A stretch of DNA of 64,000 bases from Armatimonadota bacterium (GCA_018268355.1 JAFDWR010000004.1:124404-188403), one strand, 5' to 3'; shown: positions 7,108 to 16,298, counted from the first letter of the stretch. Notes: generated from the letters alone by a model not told the origin. Program-made: numbers and translations.

Positions 7108-8346
7108 GTGAAATTGAAGTCCCTGGAATCGTCTCGTGATGACTCTGGCCTCGCCGGAGCGGAACAGGTTTTGCGCCTGGCCGATCGCCTTCGCGAGTCC
7201 AACGGGGGCGAGCTTGACGATAGCGCGATCCTGGCGGTTGCCGAGGCGACCGGTGCACCGATCGACTACGTCCGGCTCGTCATCACAACCCAAAGCACGA
7301 GCCAGAACCTCACGCCCTTCGAAAAGATCCGAAAGTCGTTCCTCGGGTTCGACCCTGGCATTCGAAACATCCTGGGCGCGAGCGTCTTTGCCAGCGGCTA
7401 CGTCCTTTTCAGCACCCTCAACGCGGTGATCCGGCAGTCCTATTACAACTGGACCGGCCTTCTCAGCATCCTGACCTTCCTTTCGGCCTTTGGCGCCGTC
7501 GCGATGGCGGGCACTTCGCGCGACAAGAAGAGTGCGCTTCTCGCGGGATTGGTCGGCGGAGCAGGTGCGGCGATCATGGGCTCTTTCCTGCGGCCTTTGT
7601 TCGGTCAGCCGGGGGATTCTGCCCCGATCATGATTCTCATGGCGGTGCTCGGGGCGGTGCTGGCCTTTGTGTTCCACGTGATCTACAGCGGTATCCGCCA
7701 CAAGCTGGGCCTCAAGGACCCGATCTCTGAGCGCCAAGAACTCCTCCAGCAGCTCGTTCAGATCCAGGACAAGCTGAAGGAGAACGAGCAGCCGGTCACC
7801 TTCGTCAGCGTAGACATCGTGGGCTCGACCAAGATGAAGCAGCTCGCCGACCGCCTCAGCGTTGAGTTCACGCTGAACGAGTATCACAAGTACGCCGAGA
7901 CCATCGCTCGAAAGCACTTCGGCCGTGTCCACTCGACCGCCGGCGACGGCATCACGATGGCCTTCGATTCGCCTCAATCGGCAGTCTCGGCGGCGAAGAA
8001 CTTCCAGGCCGGCCTGATCGAACTCAACACGTTCCGCAACAAGATCGGTGCGCCGATCCGTGTTCGCATCGGCGTCCACACCGGCACCGTGATTGCCCCC
8101 GACGCGGGCGACATCCGGTCGGTCAACTTTGCCTCTGTGATTGATATCGCCGCCCACCTGCAGAAGGAATGCCCTCCGGGCATGGTCGCGGTCTCGGAGA
8201 ACACGGCCCTCATGAGCCAAGGCGGCCCAAGCGCACTCGGCCAAACGTGGATTGAGGCTTCGGGAACGAGGGCGGTGCTTTGGGGCTCGCGAGCCATGAG
8301 CGAGGGCGAGAAACAAAAGAGTGGACCGCCTCCACCTCCGATCTAG
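7108..8346 (+). CDS. Membrane protein with class III nucleotide cyclase domain (possibly degenerate)
   Basis: Residues 1-60 form a small helical domain and residues about 85-195 hold four hydrophobic segments. Then comes a short coiled linker and a class III adenylate/guanylate cyclase domain (about 228-400). Both metal-binding aspartates are present (Asp236 in V-D-I-V-G-S-T and Asp280 in A-G-D-G). The motif that normally reads V-N-x-A-x-R and supplies the transition-state Asn and Arg reads I-D-I-A-A-H (345-350). Activity may therefore be altered or lost. A Pro-rich tail ends the protein. The start is GTG, preceded by an A/G-rich stretch. It would make or sense cyclic nucleotide at the inner membrane. 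Confidence 0.8.
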   Translation: MKLKSLESSRDDSGLAGAEQVLRLADRLRESNGGELDDSAILAVAEATGAPIDYVRLVITTQSTSQNLTPFEKIRKSFLGFDPGIRNILGASVFASGYVLFSTLNAVIRQSYYNWTGLLSILTFLSAFGAVAMAGTSRDKKSALLAGLVGGAGAAIMGSFLRPLFGQPGDSAPIMILMAVLGAVLAFVFHVIYSGIRHKLGLKDPISERQELLQQLVQIQDKLKENEQPVTFVSVDIVGSTKMKQLADRLSVEFTLNEYHKYAETIARKHFGRVHSTAGDGITMAFDSPQSAVSAAKNFQAGLIELNTFRNKIGAPIRVRIGVHTGTVIAPDAGDIRSVNFASVIDIAAHLQKECPPGMVAVSENTALMSQGGPSALGQTWIEASGTRAVLWGSRAMSEGEKQKSGPPPPPI

Positions 8347-8366
8347 CTTTTTCCCGGCGTAAGATA

Positions 8367-9113
8367 ATGAGGATCATGCCCGCGGTTGAGCATTCCTATC
8401 CAACGCTCGAAGCGCTCCGTCAAGACCTCGCTCGTGTTGGGGGCGGCATGCGTGTCCCTTGCCCCATGAAGCCGGTGGCCTCGCTGCTTTGGCCGGGACT
8501 GGAGATTCACGACCTGCGGCAATTCCACAACGGTGGCCAACCGCTCTTTGTTCGCGATGATGGAGCCTGGCGGCTCGAAGTCTGCCTCCGGGGTGCGCCG
8601 CAACCGGGCACCGAGACTTGGAATCCGTTCGTGGTCAATGTCTTCCTGAGTAGCGAACAGTTTCTCGACGTGCGCCGACGCTACTACCGACCGACAAGCA
8701 AGCCGACCGAGCGCGTGGTGAGCGGGAACCTCGGCCAGTGGCGGGAGGAGCAAACCTACGTGCTCTTCAACGCGCCGAACGACTCTATGCAGGTCGTGGC
8801 GGCAGACCGGATCGAGGCGTCACTCCAAACCGCATTTGAACTCGCCGAAGGCCTTGTCAGCCCGTCGATGTTTGGTGGACGGGGTGCCCTCTTGGGACCG
8901 GTCGCGTCGGTCGAGTGGTGCCTGATCGAGTTTGGACGCCGCGCCGCGGCCGACCTTCTGTGCGACCTCTTGCACCAAGACCGCGAGCTCGGTGACGAGT
9001 TCTATCGGCGGCTCATGAGCGACCGCAAAGTCGCCCTCGAAGGCTGGCCCGAGGCACCTGCCGCGCAAAACCTCGCCGCGATGGCGGCCGTGTTCCGATT
9101 CCGGCTGTCTTAG
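8367..9113 (+). CDS. Hypothetical cytoplasmic protein
   Basis: No family is recognised. It is 248 aa from the ATG at 8367, with no signal peptide or membrane segment. It is rich in Arg, Trp and Tyr with alternating beta-type stretches; residues about 55-110 look like a small beta-domain and the C-terminal half is helical. The coding frame is open upstream to 8280, but that would overlap the cyclase gene by 67 bp and has no ribosome site. It ends convergently with ribBA, with the stops overlapping by 4 nt. An ATG at 8376 is an alternative start. Confidence 0.65.
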   Translation: MRIMPAVEHSYPTLEALRQDLARVGGGMRVPCPMKPVASLLWPGLEIHDLRQFHNGGQPLFVRDDGAWRLEVCLRGAPQPGTETWNPFVVNVFLSSEQFLDVRRRYYRPTSKPTERVVSGNLGQWREEQTYVLFNAPNDSMQVVAADRIEASLQTAFELAEGLVSPSMFGGRGALLGPVASVEWCLIEFGRRAAADLLCDLLHQDRELGDEFYRRLMSDRKVALEGWPEAPAAQNLAAMAAVFRFRLS

Positions 9114-10315
9114 TTCCTTGGCAGCATGTGGCCAAGCTTTTCGCGCTTGGTCTCGAGGTAGCGCTTGCGCTCTTCCACCGGTTCCGCGATGATCGGCACG
9201 TGGTCGACGATCTCAAGCCCATAGCCAGAGAGTCCGGAGACCTTCTTCGGGTTGTTCGTCATGAGGAGCAGCTTCTTTAGGCCAAGATCGCTGAGGACCT
9301 GGGCACCGAGCCCATAGTCGCGCAGGTCGGCCTTGAATCCGAGCGCGAGGTTCGCCTGAACCGTGTCCATTCCCCGGTCTTGGAGCTCATAGGCCTTGAG
9401 CTTGTTGATGAGGCCGATGCCGCGCCCCTCTTGCATGATGTAAAGCACCACGCCGCGACCGGCTTCCTCGATCTTCTCCAAGGCAAGCGTGAGTTGGTCG
9501 CCGCAATCGCAACGCAGCGAGCCGAGGAGGTCACCGGTGAGGCACGACGAGTGGATCCGCACAAGGGTCGGCTCGTCGGTGTTGACGTCGCCCTTGACGA
9601 TCGCGACGTAAGGGTCGTGCTCGATCTGGGGCTGATAGGCGTACAGCTTGAAATGGCCGTACTTGGTGGGAAAATCGATGGGTCCCGCCGCACGCTCGAC
9701 GAGTCGCTGGGTTTGGCGACGATAGGCGATGAGATCGGCAATGGTCAGGATGTGGAGGCCGTGCTTCTCGGCGAACTTCACGAGGCCGTCCATGCGCATC
9801 ATCTCGCCGTTGTCGTCGATGATTTCGCAGCCGACGCCTGCGGGCTGGAGACCGGCAAGGAGCATGAGGTCAACAATGGCCTCGGTGTGGCCAGCGCGGC
9901 GGAGGACGCCGCCCTCTTCGGCGCGAAGGGGGATGACGTGACCCGGGCGGCCGAGGTCGGTCGGCTTGGCGTTTGGATCGACAAAGACTTTGGCGGTAAG
10001 CGAACGGTCAGCGGCGGAAACACCCGTCGTCGCGCCGTGGAGCGCGTCGACCGTCTCGGCCATCGCGGTGCCGTGGCGAGCGGTGTTCTGCTTGGTCATC
10101 ATCGGGATGCCGAGCTCTTGGAGTCGCTGCGCGGTGGTGGGGATGAACGGAACGCCTCGCCCGTGGGTGATCATGAAGTTCATGACCTCGGGAGTACACA
10201 TCTCTGCCGCAACGACGAGGTCTCCTTCGTTCTCACGATCGGGGTCGTCGACGACAATGATCATGCGCCCTTTACGCAGCTCTTCAAGGGCGGTGGCAAC
10301 CGATGCAAACTCCAT
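9110..10315 (-). CDS. ribBA: RibBA: DHBP synthase / GTP cyclohydrolase II
   Basis: This bifunctional riboflavin enzyme has an N-terminal half (1-205) that makes 3,4-dihydroxy-2-butanone 4-phosphate from ribulose 5-phosphate. Motifs there are D-D-P-D-R-E-N-E-G-D (23-32), T-T-G-V-S-A-A-D-R (96-104) and R-P-G-H (123-126). The C-terminal half (210-401) opens GTP. Zinc ligands Cys258, Cys269 and Cys271 lie in C-L-T-G-D-L-L-G-S-L-R-C-D-C-G, and the catalytic Q-E-G-R-G-I-G-L is at about 295-302. Length (401 aa) is typical. It stands alone, not with ribD, ribE or ribH. I see no FMN riboswitch in the short upstream gap. Confidence 0.95.
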   Translation of the reverse strand: MEFASVATALEELRKGRMIIVVDDPDRENEGDLVVAAEMCTPEVMNFMITHGRGVPFIPTTAQRLQELGIPMMTKQNTARHGTAMAETVDALHGATTGVSAADRSLTAKVFVDPNAKPTDLGRPGHVIPLRAEEGGVLRRAGHTEAIVDLMLLAGLQPAGVGCEIIDDNGEMMRMDGLVKFAEKHGLHILTIADLIAYRRQTQRLVERAAGPIDFPTKYGHFKLYAYQPQIEHDPYVAIVKGDVNTDEPTLVRIHSSCLTGDLLGSLRCDCGDQLTLALEKIEEAGRGVVLYIMQEGRGIGLINKLKAYELQDRGMDTVQANLALGFKADLRDYGLGAQVLSDLGLKKLLLMTNNPKKVSGLSGYGLEIVDHVPIIAEPVEERKRYLETKREKLGHMLPRN

Positions 10316-10356
10316 GGACTCCCGATTCTACGTCCGCAGCGGCGGAGAATGTCACG

Positions 10357-11232
10357 CTACCGGACGTTGTTGATGCCATTCCAGGCATAGCGACTGCGGT
10401 CTTCGATCACGCCGCTCCAGTTCGGTAGCAGGTTGCAACCTTCCGCGAGTCGCTCGGGGGCCACAGAGCTGGCGTTGCCATCGACGCGGATCACATTGAT
10501 CTTTTGCGTGTGCCAAGGATAGGCCGCGCCATAGCGGAACGGCGAAAGCGGATTGAGGTCCCAGCCCATCGGCATGTTGAACGTCTTGACCGGCACGTTG
10601 ATGTCAAAACCGAAGGTGTCGATAACGCCCGAGCCGCCTCTGGAATAGCGACAGGGCGGCGAAACGAGCCAGCTGCCGCTGCCGAGGCTTTGGACCTTCG
10701 AGCTTCGGTCGCCAATCGAGTCCACAAAGAGGAGGGTCTGGCTGGTGTCGCCGACCGAGGTCATCGAGCGCGGGAAAGCGGTCCAGGTGTTGCCAACGCG
10801 AGCGACGGGTGCGAGATACAGGTAGTTGTAGCCGACGTTGACGCGCTGGGAGGCCTGATAGAACCGAGAATAAGTGTCGCCGGGAACGAGGTCCTCGTCG
10901 AAGGTCATCTCGGGGCGCTCGCCGCCCATCTTGGCCGACGGACAGAAGAACGTGTCGAAGCTGCGCACGTACGGCATCAGGATTTGAACCCACGTGCGGT
11001 CGATGCGCGAGTTCACGATGCCATTCGGCTGGTGGTTCACCACGACGAACATGTCGTCGTAGTCGTTGGCGTAGATCGTGGTGGCGAGCTGGGCCTGGCG
11101 GAGGCTATTGAGACAAACACCCCGGCGCGCCTGCTCTTTCGCCGAAGAAAAAACAGGAAACAAAATCGCCGCAAGGATCGCGAGAATCGCGATCACGATC
11201 ATCAGCTCGATAAGGGTAAAAGCCCTTCGCAT
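10357..11232 (-). CDS. Prepilin-type N-terminal cleavage/methylation protein (pseudopilin-like)
   Basis: The N-terminus, basic then F-T-L-I-E-L-M-I-V-I-A-I-L-A-I-L-A, is a type IV prepilin/pseudopilin signal cut before Phe5, with Glu at the +5 position. Residues about 25-60 match the layout of the DUF1559-like proteins (A-R-R-G-V-C-L-N-S-L-R-Q). The C-terminal region ends with a V-D-G-N motif, as in the H-x-D-G exported proteins of Planctomycetota and Armatimonadota. These are usually substrates of a type II-like export machine. It lies 12 bp downstream of the GNAT gene and probably shares the transcript that starts at deoC. Confidence 0.85.
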   Translation of the reverse strand: MRRAFTLIELMIVIAILAILAAILFPVFSSAKEQARRGVCLNSLRQAQLATTIYANDYDDMFVVVNHQPNGIVNSRIDRTWVQILMPYVRSFDTFFCPSAKMGGERPEMTFDEDLVPGDTYSRFYQASQRVNVGYNYLYLAPVARVGNTWTAFPRSMTSVGDTSQTLLFVDSIGDRSSKVQSLGSGSWLVSPPCRYSRGGSGVIDTFGFDINVPVKTFNMPMGWDLNPLSPFRYGAAYPWHTQKINVIRVDGNASSVAPERLAEGCNLLPNWSGVIEDRSRYAWNGINNVR

Positions 11233-11244
11233 AGGCTACGCCGC

Positions 11245-12021
11245 TTACATTATAGCGACGTTCGACGAGATTGCCAAACGATAGACAATCACTCGCCCAA
11301 GATTGCTGAATCCGAGCCTCTCGTACCATTGCACGAGGTTCGGCTCGCATTGCAGGGTCACGGTTCGGCCCGATTCGTGAGCCCAACCAAGCACCCTGCG
11401 AACCACTGCCTCGCCCCATCCGCGTCCCCGCATCCCGTGGTCAACGCACAGGTTGTAGAGGCCGATCACGTCTGTGTCTTGGATCATCGCTGCCGCGACG
11501 AGCTTTCCCCGCTGACGAAAGCCAACGAGCGGGAGCGAGTCGGCCGCGGTGGTTGCCTGGCTGATCACGCGCCGAAAATCCGTGCTCGCGGTGGAGAAGA
11601 ACTGCTTGGCCATGAACTTGGCGATCTCCTCGCGGCCCGCTTCGTCGTGCGCCCATTCGGAGACGAGGTCGCCCTCGTAGGGCGCGCCACTGGCGCTCAT
11701 CACGTGGAGCCGGCTCGTTTCCTCGAAGCCGCCCCGCTTGAGCATCTCGGGGACCACGCCGGTCGGCGTGTCGAGCAGGGTGTGGAAGACCTGAAACCGG
11801 TGGTGCCGCCGGGCTAGGCCAACGAGACTTCGCACGACGTTCACATCGAGCCGAAGGCCAAGGGCGAAATTGCCAATCGGGTGATCTTGCCGTGAGAGGC
11901 AGGCCCGAAACCCGGCGGTTTCCACAATCCGGCTCCCAGGGACCGACTTGCCGAGGGCAAAGTAGGTCTCCGCCAGGTTCCGCTGGGCCGATTCGACGAG
12001 GTTCAAAGCACGATGCTCCAA
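11245..12021 (-). CDS. GNAT family N-acetyltransferase
   Basis: The C-terminal domain (about residues 120-250) has the GNAT core: a beta-strand pair, then acetyl-CoA motif A as V-D-H-G-M-R-G-R-G-W-G-E-A-V, then W-Y-E-R-L-G-F-S. The first 120 residues look like a degenerate second GNAT-type fold. The substrate is unknown. The start overlaps the end of the upstream hydrolase by 19 nt, which suggests coupling. Confidence 0.8.
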   Translation of the reverse strand: MEHRALNLVESAQRNLAETYFALGKSVPGSRIVETAGFRACLSRQDHPIGNFALGLRLDVNVVRSLVGLARRHHRFQVFHTLLDTPTGVVPEMLKRGGFEETSRLHVMSASGAPYEGDLVSEWAHDEAGREEIAKFMAKQFFSTASTDFRRVISQATTAADSLPLVGFRQRGKLVAAAMIQDTDVIGLYNLCVDHGMRGRGWGEAVVRRVLGWAHESGRTVTLQCEPNLVQWYERLGFSNLGRVIVYRLAISSNVAIM

Positions 12022-13211
12022 AGCAACCCGATTCCCACCCTCGCCGCCGACAGATAGGCCCCGACCGAGAGGTTGACGGTCAGCGGGAGCCCCAAGTAAA
12101 GCCGTGGCTCGCGCGGCGTGATGAGGAGCGAGAGGAACGGCGATCCGTGGCGCGAACGAATCAGGTCGAGGCCCACCGCCGCATCAAACCCCTTCGGTGA
12201 GAAGACGCCCGCCCCAATTCGGATCGTCGGAGTGAGGATGCCCTTCGGCGCGCGATAAAGCTGACCCGAGAACTCGCGGGAGAAGAAGGTCACCATCTCG
12301 CGGGTGAGGCGTCGCTGCACAAGCGCGCCCCCATAGTGCCCCGTGTCGATCTGGAGGATTTGGGGGTTCGGCAGGGCGTCGATGAGCTCTTGGGAGCAGA
12401 CCTGCGGCACCACCGTGTCGTAGCGAGCCTGGATGACGAACGCAGCTCCGGTCTTGCGTTGGGGCAGGTACAGGCCCGGCTCGACGCTTGCGAGCTCGTC
12501 GCGGAGCTTGGCCTCGGTGTAGCCCTTTCGGCGCAGGACATCGCGCTCGGTCGTGATCCTTGAGCTCGTCCAAATCAGCTTGGCGAGGTCGATGCCGCCA
12601 AGGGTGAAGCAGGCACTTCGGATGCGCGAATCGACCGCGTAGGTGAGCGAGGCCACGATGCTCCCGAGGCTGATCCCCGAGATCCCAATCTTGGTGCCGT
12701 CGAACTCGGGCCGGGTCAGCAGGAAGTCGACCGTCCGCCGAATATCGAGGACCGACTGGGTCATCATCTCGCGCAAGGCAGAAGGGTCGGGCCGGACCGC
12801 GAGCGCGCCCGAGACTGTGTTGGGTGGTCGCCGTTCAAGGTGATACGGAAGGCTGATGAGAGCCGCCCCGATGCCAAGCTCGTTCAGCTGAATCGCGATG
12901 CCCTCTTCGATTCGGAGGTCCTTCGCCCCCCAGTAGTGGAGGATCAACACAACGGGGACGGGACCCGTCGCTTGGGCGGGTACGTAGCACCGAACGCCCA
13001 CCGTGTTGTTCTCCACGACCTCGGTCGTGACGGGCGAAGGAAACCGTACGCTGAAGACCCGGCTGACGTCGTCGAGCCGGGACTCCCGAATCGCGGGAAA
13101 GGTGATCGAGGGTGGCGGCTCATTGACCGGCGGCAGGAGCGTCTGCGCCCACCCGCATGTTGCGGTCAACGCAAACAGCAACAGCCAAGCGAACCGCTTA
13201 ATCGCCAGCAT
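12003..13211 (-). CDS. Exported alpha/beta hydrolase
   Basis: From the ATG at 13211 there is a clear signal peptide (M-L-A-I-K-R-F-A-W-L-L-L-F-A-L then A-x-A-like cleavage at W-A-Q). The middle holds an alpha/beta hydrolase domain: the oxyanion region I-L-H-Y-W-G, the nucleophile elbow G-I-S-L-G, an Asp in Q-A-R-Y-D, and a late His in T-G-H-Y. After it about 90 residues look like an outer-membrane or beta-rich tail. The substrate is unknown; esterase or peptidase are both possible. An in-frame start at 13301 would overlap the D-aminopeptidase gene by 104 nt; the chosen start overlaps it by 14 nt. Confidence 0.78.
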   Translation of the reverse strand: MLAIKRFAWLLLFALTATCGWAQTLLPPVNEPPPSITFPAIRESRLDDVSRVFSVRFPSPVTTEVVENNTVGVRCYVPAQATGPVPVVLILHYWGAKDLRIEEGIAIQLNELGIGAALISLPYHLERRPPNTVSGALAVRPDPSALREMMTQSVLDIRRTVDFLLTRPEFDGTKIGISGISLGSIVASLTYAVDSRIRSACFTLGGIDLAKLIWTSSRITTERDVLRRKGYTEAKLRDELASVEPGLYLPQRKTGAAFVIQARYDTVVPQVCSQELIDALPNPQILQIDTGHYGGALVQRRLTREMVTFFSREFSGQLYRAPKGILTPTIRIGAGVFSPKGFDAAVGLDLIRSRHGSPFLSLLITPREPRLYLGLPLTVNLSVGAYLSAARVGIGLLWSIVL

Positions 13212-14043
13212 CGCTACCCGGGAACGAGAGGCCAAAGAGCATCCACGCCGCGCGGTGGGCTTCAAGGTAGGTTTCCCCGCGGACTTCCACCGTGTAGGCA
13301 TCCACGCGGCTGACCCCGCTCCCCCTCATGCAATAGTCCGCCTGCTCGGCACGGTTGAACTCGATTCGGATCACGCACGGATGCTCAAACGGCAGGCATC
13401 GAAGCTGGCCGATCGATTGGCAGGCCTTCTTCGCCGCCTCGCGGATCATCGGCTGGGTTTGGCTGGCAGGAAGGCAGTTCGCCATGTATCGCCCAAGGCC
13501 ATCCTTCACGCTCACCGTGGTCACGCCATAGAGTTGGCGATCCGCCTCCTGAGCTCCCGCGCGGTCGCTCGTGACGAGGCCGATGGGCACGTTGTAGGCG
13601 GCGGCGACGCCGGCAGAAAGGCCAATCTCGCCGTTCTCGGCGCCGTTCACCCAAAGTCGATGCACGCCGCCGGTGACGGTGTGTTCCATGACGCCGTGGA
13701 GGGTGCCCGCCATCGCGTGATAGCCAACGAGGAAGGCGATGTCGAAGCCCGATTCGACCCCGACCATCATCCCGTGGTCATGGGAGCCGTGACCGCTGAT
13801 GAGGCGCACGGGAAGCCCGTCGAACGCTTCGATCAGCAGGTTCTTCGAATTGCCATGGGAGTCCTTGATGACCACTTCGTCAGCGCCTGCATCAACGGCA
13901 CCCTGGACGGCGGCAAGGACATCGCCCGTCATCATTCGACGGGCAAAGGGGTAGTCATAGTGGTTGCTGTTGGGCCGGCCGCACTGCGACCAGCTGACAA
14001 GGCCCGTGCAACCTTCGATGTCGGCGGAAATATAGACTCGCAT
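13198..14043 (-). CDS. dppA: M55 family D-aminopeptidase (DppA-like)
   Basis: This zinc peptidase removes D-amino acids from the N-terminus of short peptides such as those released from peptidoglycan. Metal and active-site residues are visible: Asp8 and Glu10 in I-S-A-D-I-E-G, D-S-H-G-N at 61-65, G-Y-H-A-M-A-G around His109, and H-G-V-M-E-H-T-V at 116-123. Length (281 aa) fits DppA (about 274). It lies 6 bp after deoC and overlaps the hydrolase, so it is probably part of one minus-strand operon. It is cytoplasmic, having no signal peptide. Confidence 0.92.
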   Translation of the reverse strand: MRVYISADIEGCTGLVSWSQCGRPNSNHYDYPFARRMMTGDVLAAVQGAVDAGADEVVIKDSHGNSKNLLIEAFDGLPVRLISGHGSHDHGMMVGVESGFDIAFLVGYHAMAGTLHGVMEHTVTGGVHRLWVNGAENGEIGLSAGVAAAYNVPIGLVTSDRAGAQEADRQLYGVTTVSVKDGLGRYMANCLPASQTQPMIREAAKKACQSIGQLRCLPFEHPCVIRIEFNRAEQADYCMRGSGVSRVDAYTVEVRGETYLEAHRAAWMLFGLSFPGSDAGD

Positions 14044-14049
14044 CGTCGT

Positions 14050-15030
14050 TTAGGCCATGGGGTGTCGGTTGTAGGCCGAATAGCGACCGGTGACGTGGTG
14101 TTCAAGCTGCCGCTCGATGTCGCTGAGCAGGGTGCTTGCGCCGAGCCGAAAGAGGTGCGGCTCTTGCCACTCGCGTCCGAGCTCCTCGCGCATGAGGATC
14201 AGGTAGTCGGTGGACTGCTTGGCCGACCGGATGCCACCGGCGGGCTTGAAACCGACCTTGTAGCCGGTTTGTTGGTGGAAGTCGCGGATTGCGCGGGCCA
14301 TCACCAGAGCGAAGCCCAGCGTCGCGTTGACCGATTCTTTGCCCGTGCTCGTCTTGATGAAATCCGAACCCGCCATCATCGCGACGAGGCTGGCGCGGGC
14401 GACATTGGTGAGGGTGGCGAGTTCGCCGGTGGCAAGAATTGATTTCAGGTGGGCCTCGCCGCACGCCTCGCGGAACTGGGCCACCTCGTCATACAGGGCG
14501 GTCCATTCGCCGTTGAGCACGTGGGCGCGGGTGATGACAATGTCGATTTCCTCGGCGCCCGATTCGACCGCACGGTGGATCTCTTCGATGCGCTGCTTCA
14601 TCGGAGAGAGGCCGTGGGGGAAGCCTGCGGCTACGCTCGCGACGGGGATGCCTGAGCCCTCGAGGGCGCGAACCGCATCGGCCACTCGCTCGGGGTAAAC
14701 GCAGACCGCACCGCACTTCAGCTTCAGGTCGAGGACGCCAAGGGCTTCCAGGAGGTCTTCGCGCACCGGGCGCATCGCCTTTGCGCAGAGTCGGTGGACG
14801 TTGCCGGGGGTGTCGTCACCTGCGAGCGTGGTCAGGTCGATACAGGTGATCGCCTTGAGCAGCCACGCCGCCTGCCAATCCTTCTTCACCGTTCGACGAC
14901 CCGTCATCGTGGAACATCGTCGTTCGACCGCGCTCTTGTTGACGCGGCTCGACGTCACCCAATCGAGGTTAAGGGGAATCCCTGGATTCCGGACGGGCGC
15001 TTCAAGTATACGGTGGAGATCGGAAGCCAT
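14050..15030 (-). CDS. deoC: Deoxyribose-phosphate aldolase
   Basis: It splits 2-deoxyribose 5-phosphate into acetaldehyde and glyceraldehyde 3-phosphate in nucleoside salvage. The Schiff-base lysine lies in F-I-K-T-S-T-G-K, the second active-site lysine in G-F-K-P-A-G-G-I, and the catalytic Asp region in E-I-D-I-V-I. The ATG at 15030 gives 326 aa; the long in-frame extension to 15129 would run into pheA on the other strand. Compared with E. coli DeoC it has a longer N-terminus (about 50 residues), as in eukaryote-type DeoC. It is the likely first gene of a five-gene run to the prepilin-like gene. Confidence 0.92.
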   Translation of the reverse strand: MASDLHRILEAPVRNPGIPLNLDWVTSSRVNKSAVERRCSTMTGRRTVKKDWQAAWLLKAITCIDLTTLAGDDTPGNVHRLCAKAMRPVREDLLEALGVLDLKLKCGAVCVYPERVADAVRALEGSGIPVASVAAGFPHGLSPMKQRIEEIHRAVESGAEEIDIVITRAHVLNGEWTALYDEVAQFREACGEAHLKSILATGELATLTNVARASLVAMMAGSDFIKTSTGKESVNATLGFALVMARAIRDFHQQTGYKVGFKPAGGIRSAKQSTDYLILMREELGREWQEPHLFRLGASTLLSDIERQLEHHVTGRYSAYNRHPMA

Positions 15031-15119
15031 CGCCCCTCCATTGTACGCCCCCGGTTGACTCAAGACGACGTAAAATAGGGGCGCACCACGGTCAATGGGG
15101 ATCGTCGCACCGAAAAACC

Positions 15120-16211
15120 ATGGACCCAAATCTGCCCGACTTGCCTTCGATTCGCGACGAGATTGACCGGATTGATGCCGACCTTGTCCGCCTCCTCAGC
15201 CGTCGGGCCGAGTGCGCCCGGATGATCGGCCAAATCAAGGGCCTCGACGGCAAGCCGTTCTTCACCCCCGAGCGCGAGCGCCACATCTACAATCGGCTTC
15301 GCGAGATCAACCCGGGGCCGCTCCTGCCTGAACAGCTTTCCGGCATCTTCCGCGAGATCATCAGCGCGGCGCGCGCGGTCGAAAAGCAGCTCTCGATTGC
15401 CTACTGGGGTCCGCCCGGCACCTTCACTCACATGGCGGCGCGGCAGACCTTTGGCGCGTCGGCCGACTACACGCCGGTGGAGACGATCAGCGACACCTTT
15501 GCCGCCGTTGAGCGCGGGCACTGCGACTATGGCGTCGTGCCGATCGAGAATTCGGTGGGCGGCGTGGTTCCCGAGACGCTGGATGGCTTCCCGGTGACGA
15601 ACGTGAAGATCTGCGCGGAGACCTACATCATGGTCCGCCACCACCTGGCCAGCCATGCCCCTGACCTTGCTTCGATTCAGCGCGTTTATGCCGGACCCCA
15701 GCCTTGGCAACAGTGTCGCCGGTGGCTCCGGGATAACCTGCCCCATGCCGAAGTGGTGGAGGTGGTGCCGACCTCGCGGGCCGCTCTCCAAGCGGCGAAG
15801 GACCCCAACGGGGCGGCGATTGCCAACCCGCTCGGCGCGGAGGAGGCCGGATTGCCGCTCCTGCACGAGAACATCCACGACCTCAGCAACAACCGCACCC
15901 GCTTCCTCGTGATTGGCTACAACGAGCCGGCGAAGACCGGGAACGACAAGACGAGCTTGCTCTTTAACCTCCGGAACCGCCCGGGCGAGCTTTATCGCGC
16001 GCTTGGCGCGCTGGAGATGAACGGGGTGAACCTCACGATGATTGAGTCGCGCCCCGCGCCGCGGACGACGTTTGAGTACATCTTCTATGTCGATTGTGCG
16101 GGCCACCGTAGCGATGAGCAGCTGCAGGTCGCGATCCAGGAGCTGAAGGGTCATGCGCTGGAGACGGTGGTGTTGGGGAGCTATCCGAGCGCGGAACCCG
16201 CGTCGGGGTAG
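15120..16211 (+). CDS. pheA: Bifunctional chorismate mutase / prephenate dehydratase (P-protein)
   Basis: It carries chorismate through prephenate to phenylpyruvate in phenylalanine synthesis. Residues 1-90 form the AroQ-type mutase helix bundle (I-D-x-I-D-A-D-L-V-R-L-L-S-R-R). Residues about 92-270 form the dehydratase, with G-P-P-G-T-F-T-H, V-P-I-E-N-S-V-G-G and N-N-R-T-R-F. An ACT domain follows (280-355), with R-P-G-E-L-Y and I-E-S-R-P that bind phenylalanine for feedback control. It is divergent from deoC. A strong palindrome overlaps its stop. Confidence 0.95.
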   Translation: MDPNLPDLPSIRDEIDRIDADLVRLLSRRAECARMIGQIKGLDGKPFFTPERERHIYNRLREINPGPLLPEQLSGIFREIISAARAVEKQLSIAYWGPPGTFTHMAARQTFGASADYTPVETISDTFAAVERGHCDYGVVPIENSVGGVVPETLDGFPVTNVKICAETYIMVRHHLASHAPDLASIQRVYAGPQPWQQCRRWLRDNLPHAEVVEVVPTSRAALQAAKDPNGAAIANPLGAEEAGLPLLHENIHDLSNNRTRFLVIGYNEPAKTGNDKTSLLFNLRNRPGELYRALGALEMNGVNLTMIESRPAPRTTFEYIFYVDCAGHRSDEQLQVAIQELKGHALETVVLGSYPSAEPASG

Positions 16212-16242
16212 GTTCAACCCCGCCCTCGGGCGGGGTTGAACC
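16211..16242 (+). terminator. Long perfect hairpin at pheA stop
   Basis: A stem of 15 bp (GGTTCAACCCCGCCC paired with its complement) with a two-base loop overlaps the pheA stop codon. There is no T-run after it, so it may work as a Rho-linked pause, a stabiliser or a repeat rather than a classic intrinsic terminator. Confidence 0.55.
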
Positions 16243-16254
16243 TGTCTCTGCCCG

Positions 16255-16298
16255 CTGTCCCCGAGATAGTCAGTGGGTCAGACCGTGCTTTGGGGCAG
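16255..16298 (-). repeat. 44-bp intergenic unit, copy 1
   Basis: Inverted copy: on the plus strand it runs from CTGTCCCC to GTGCTTTGGGGCAG. It sits 5 bp from the 61-bp element at 16304. Confidence 0.75.

Noticed and set aside
13003-14442. Plus-strand open frame of 479 codons
   Set aside because: It is antisense to the hydrolase, dppA and deoC genes, all with clear motifs; long antisense frames are common in GC-rich DNA.
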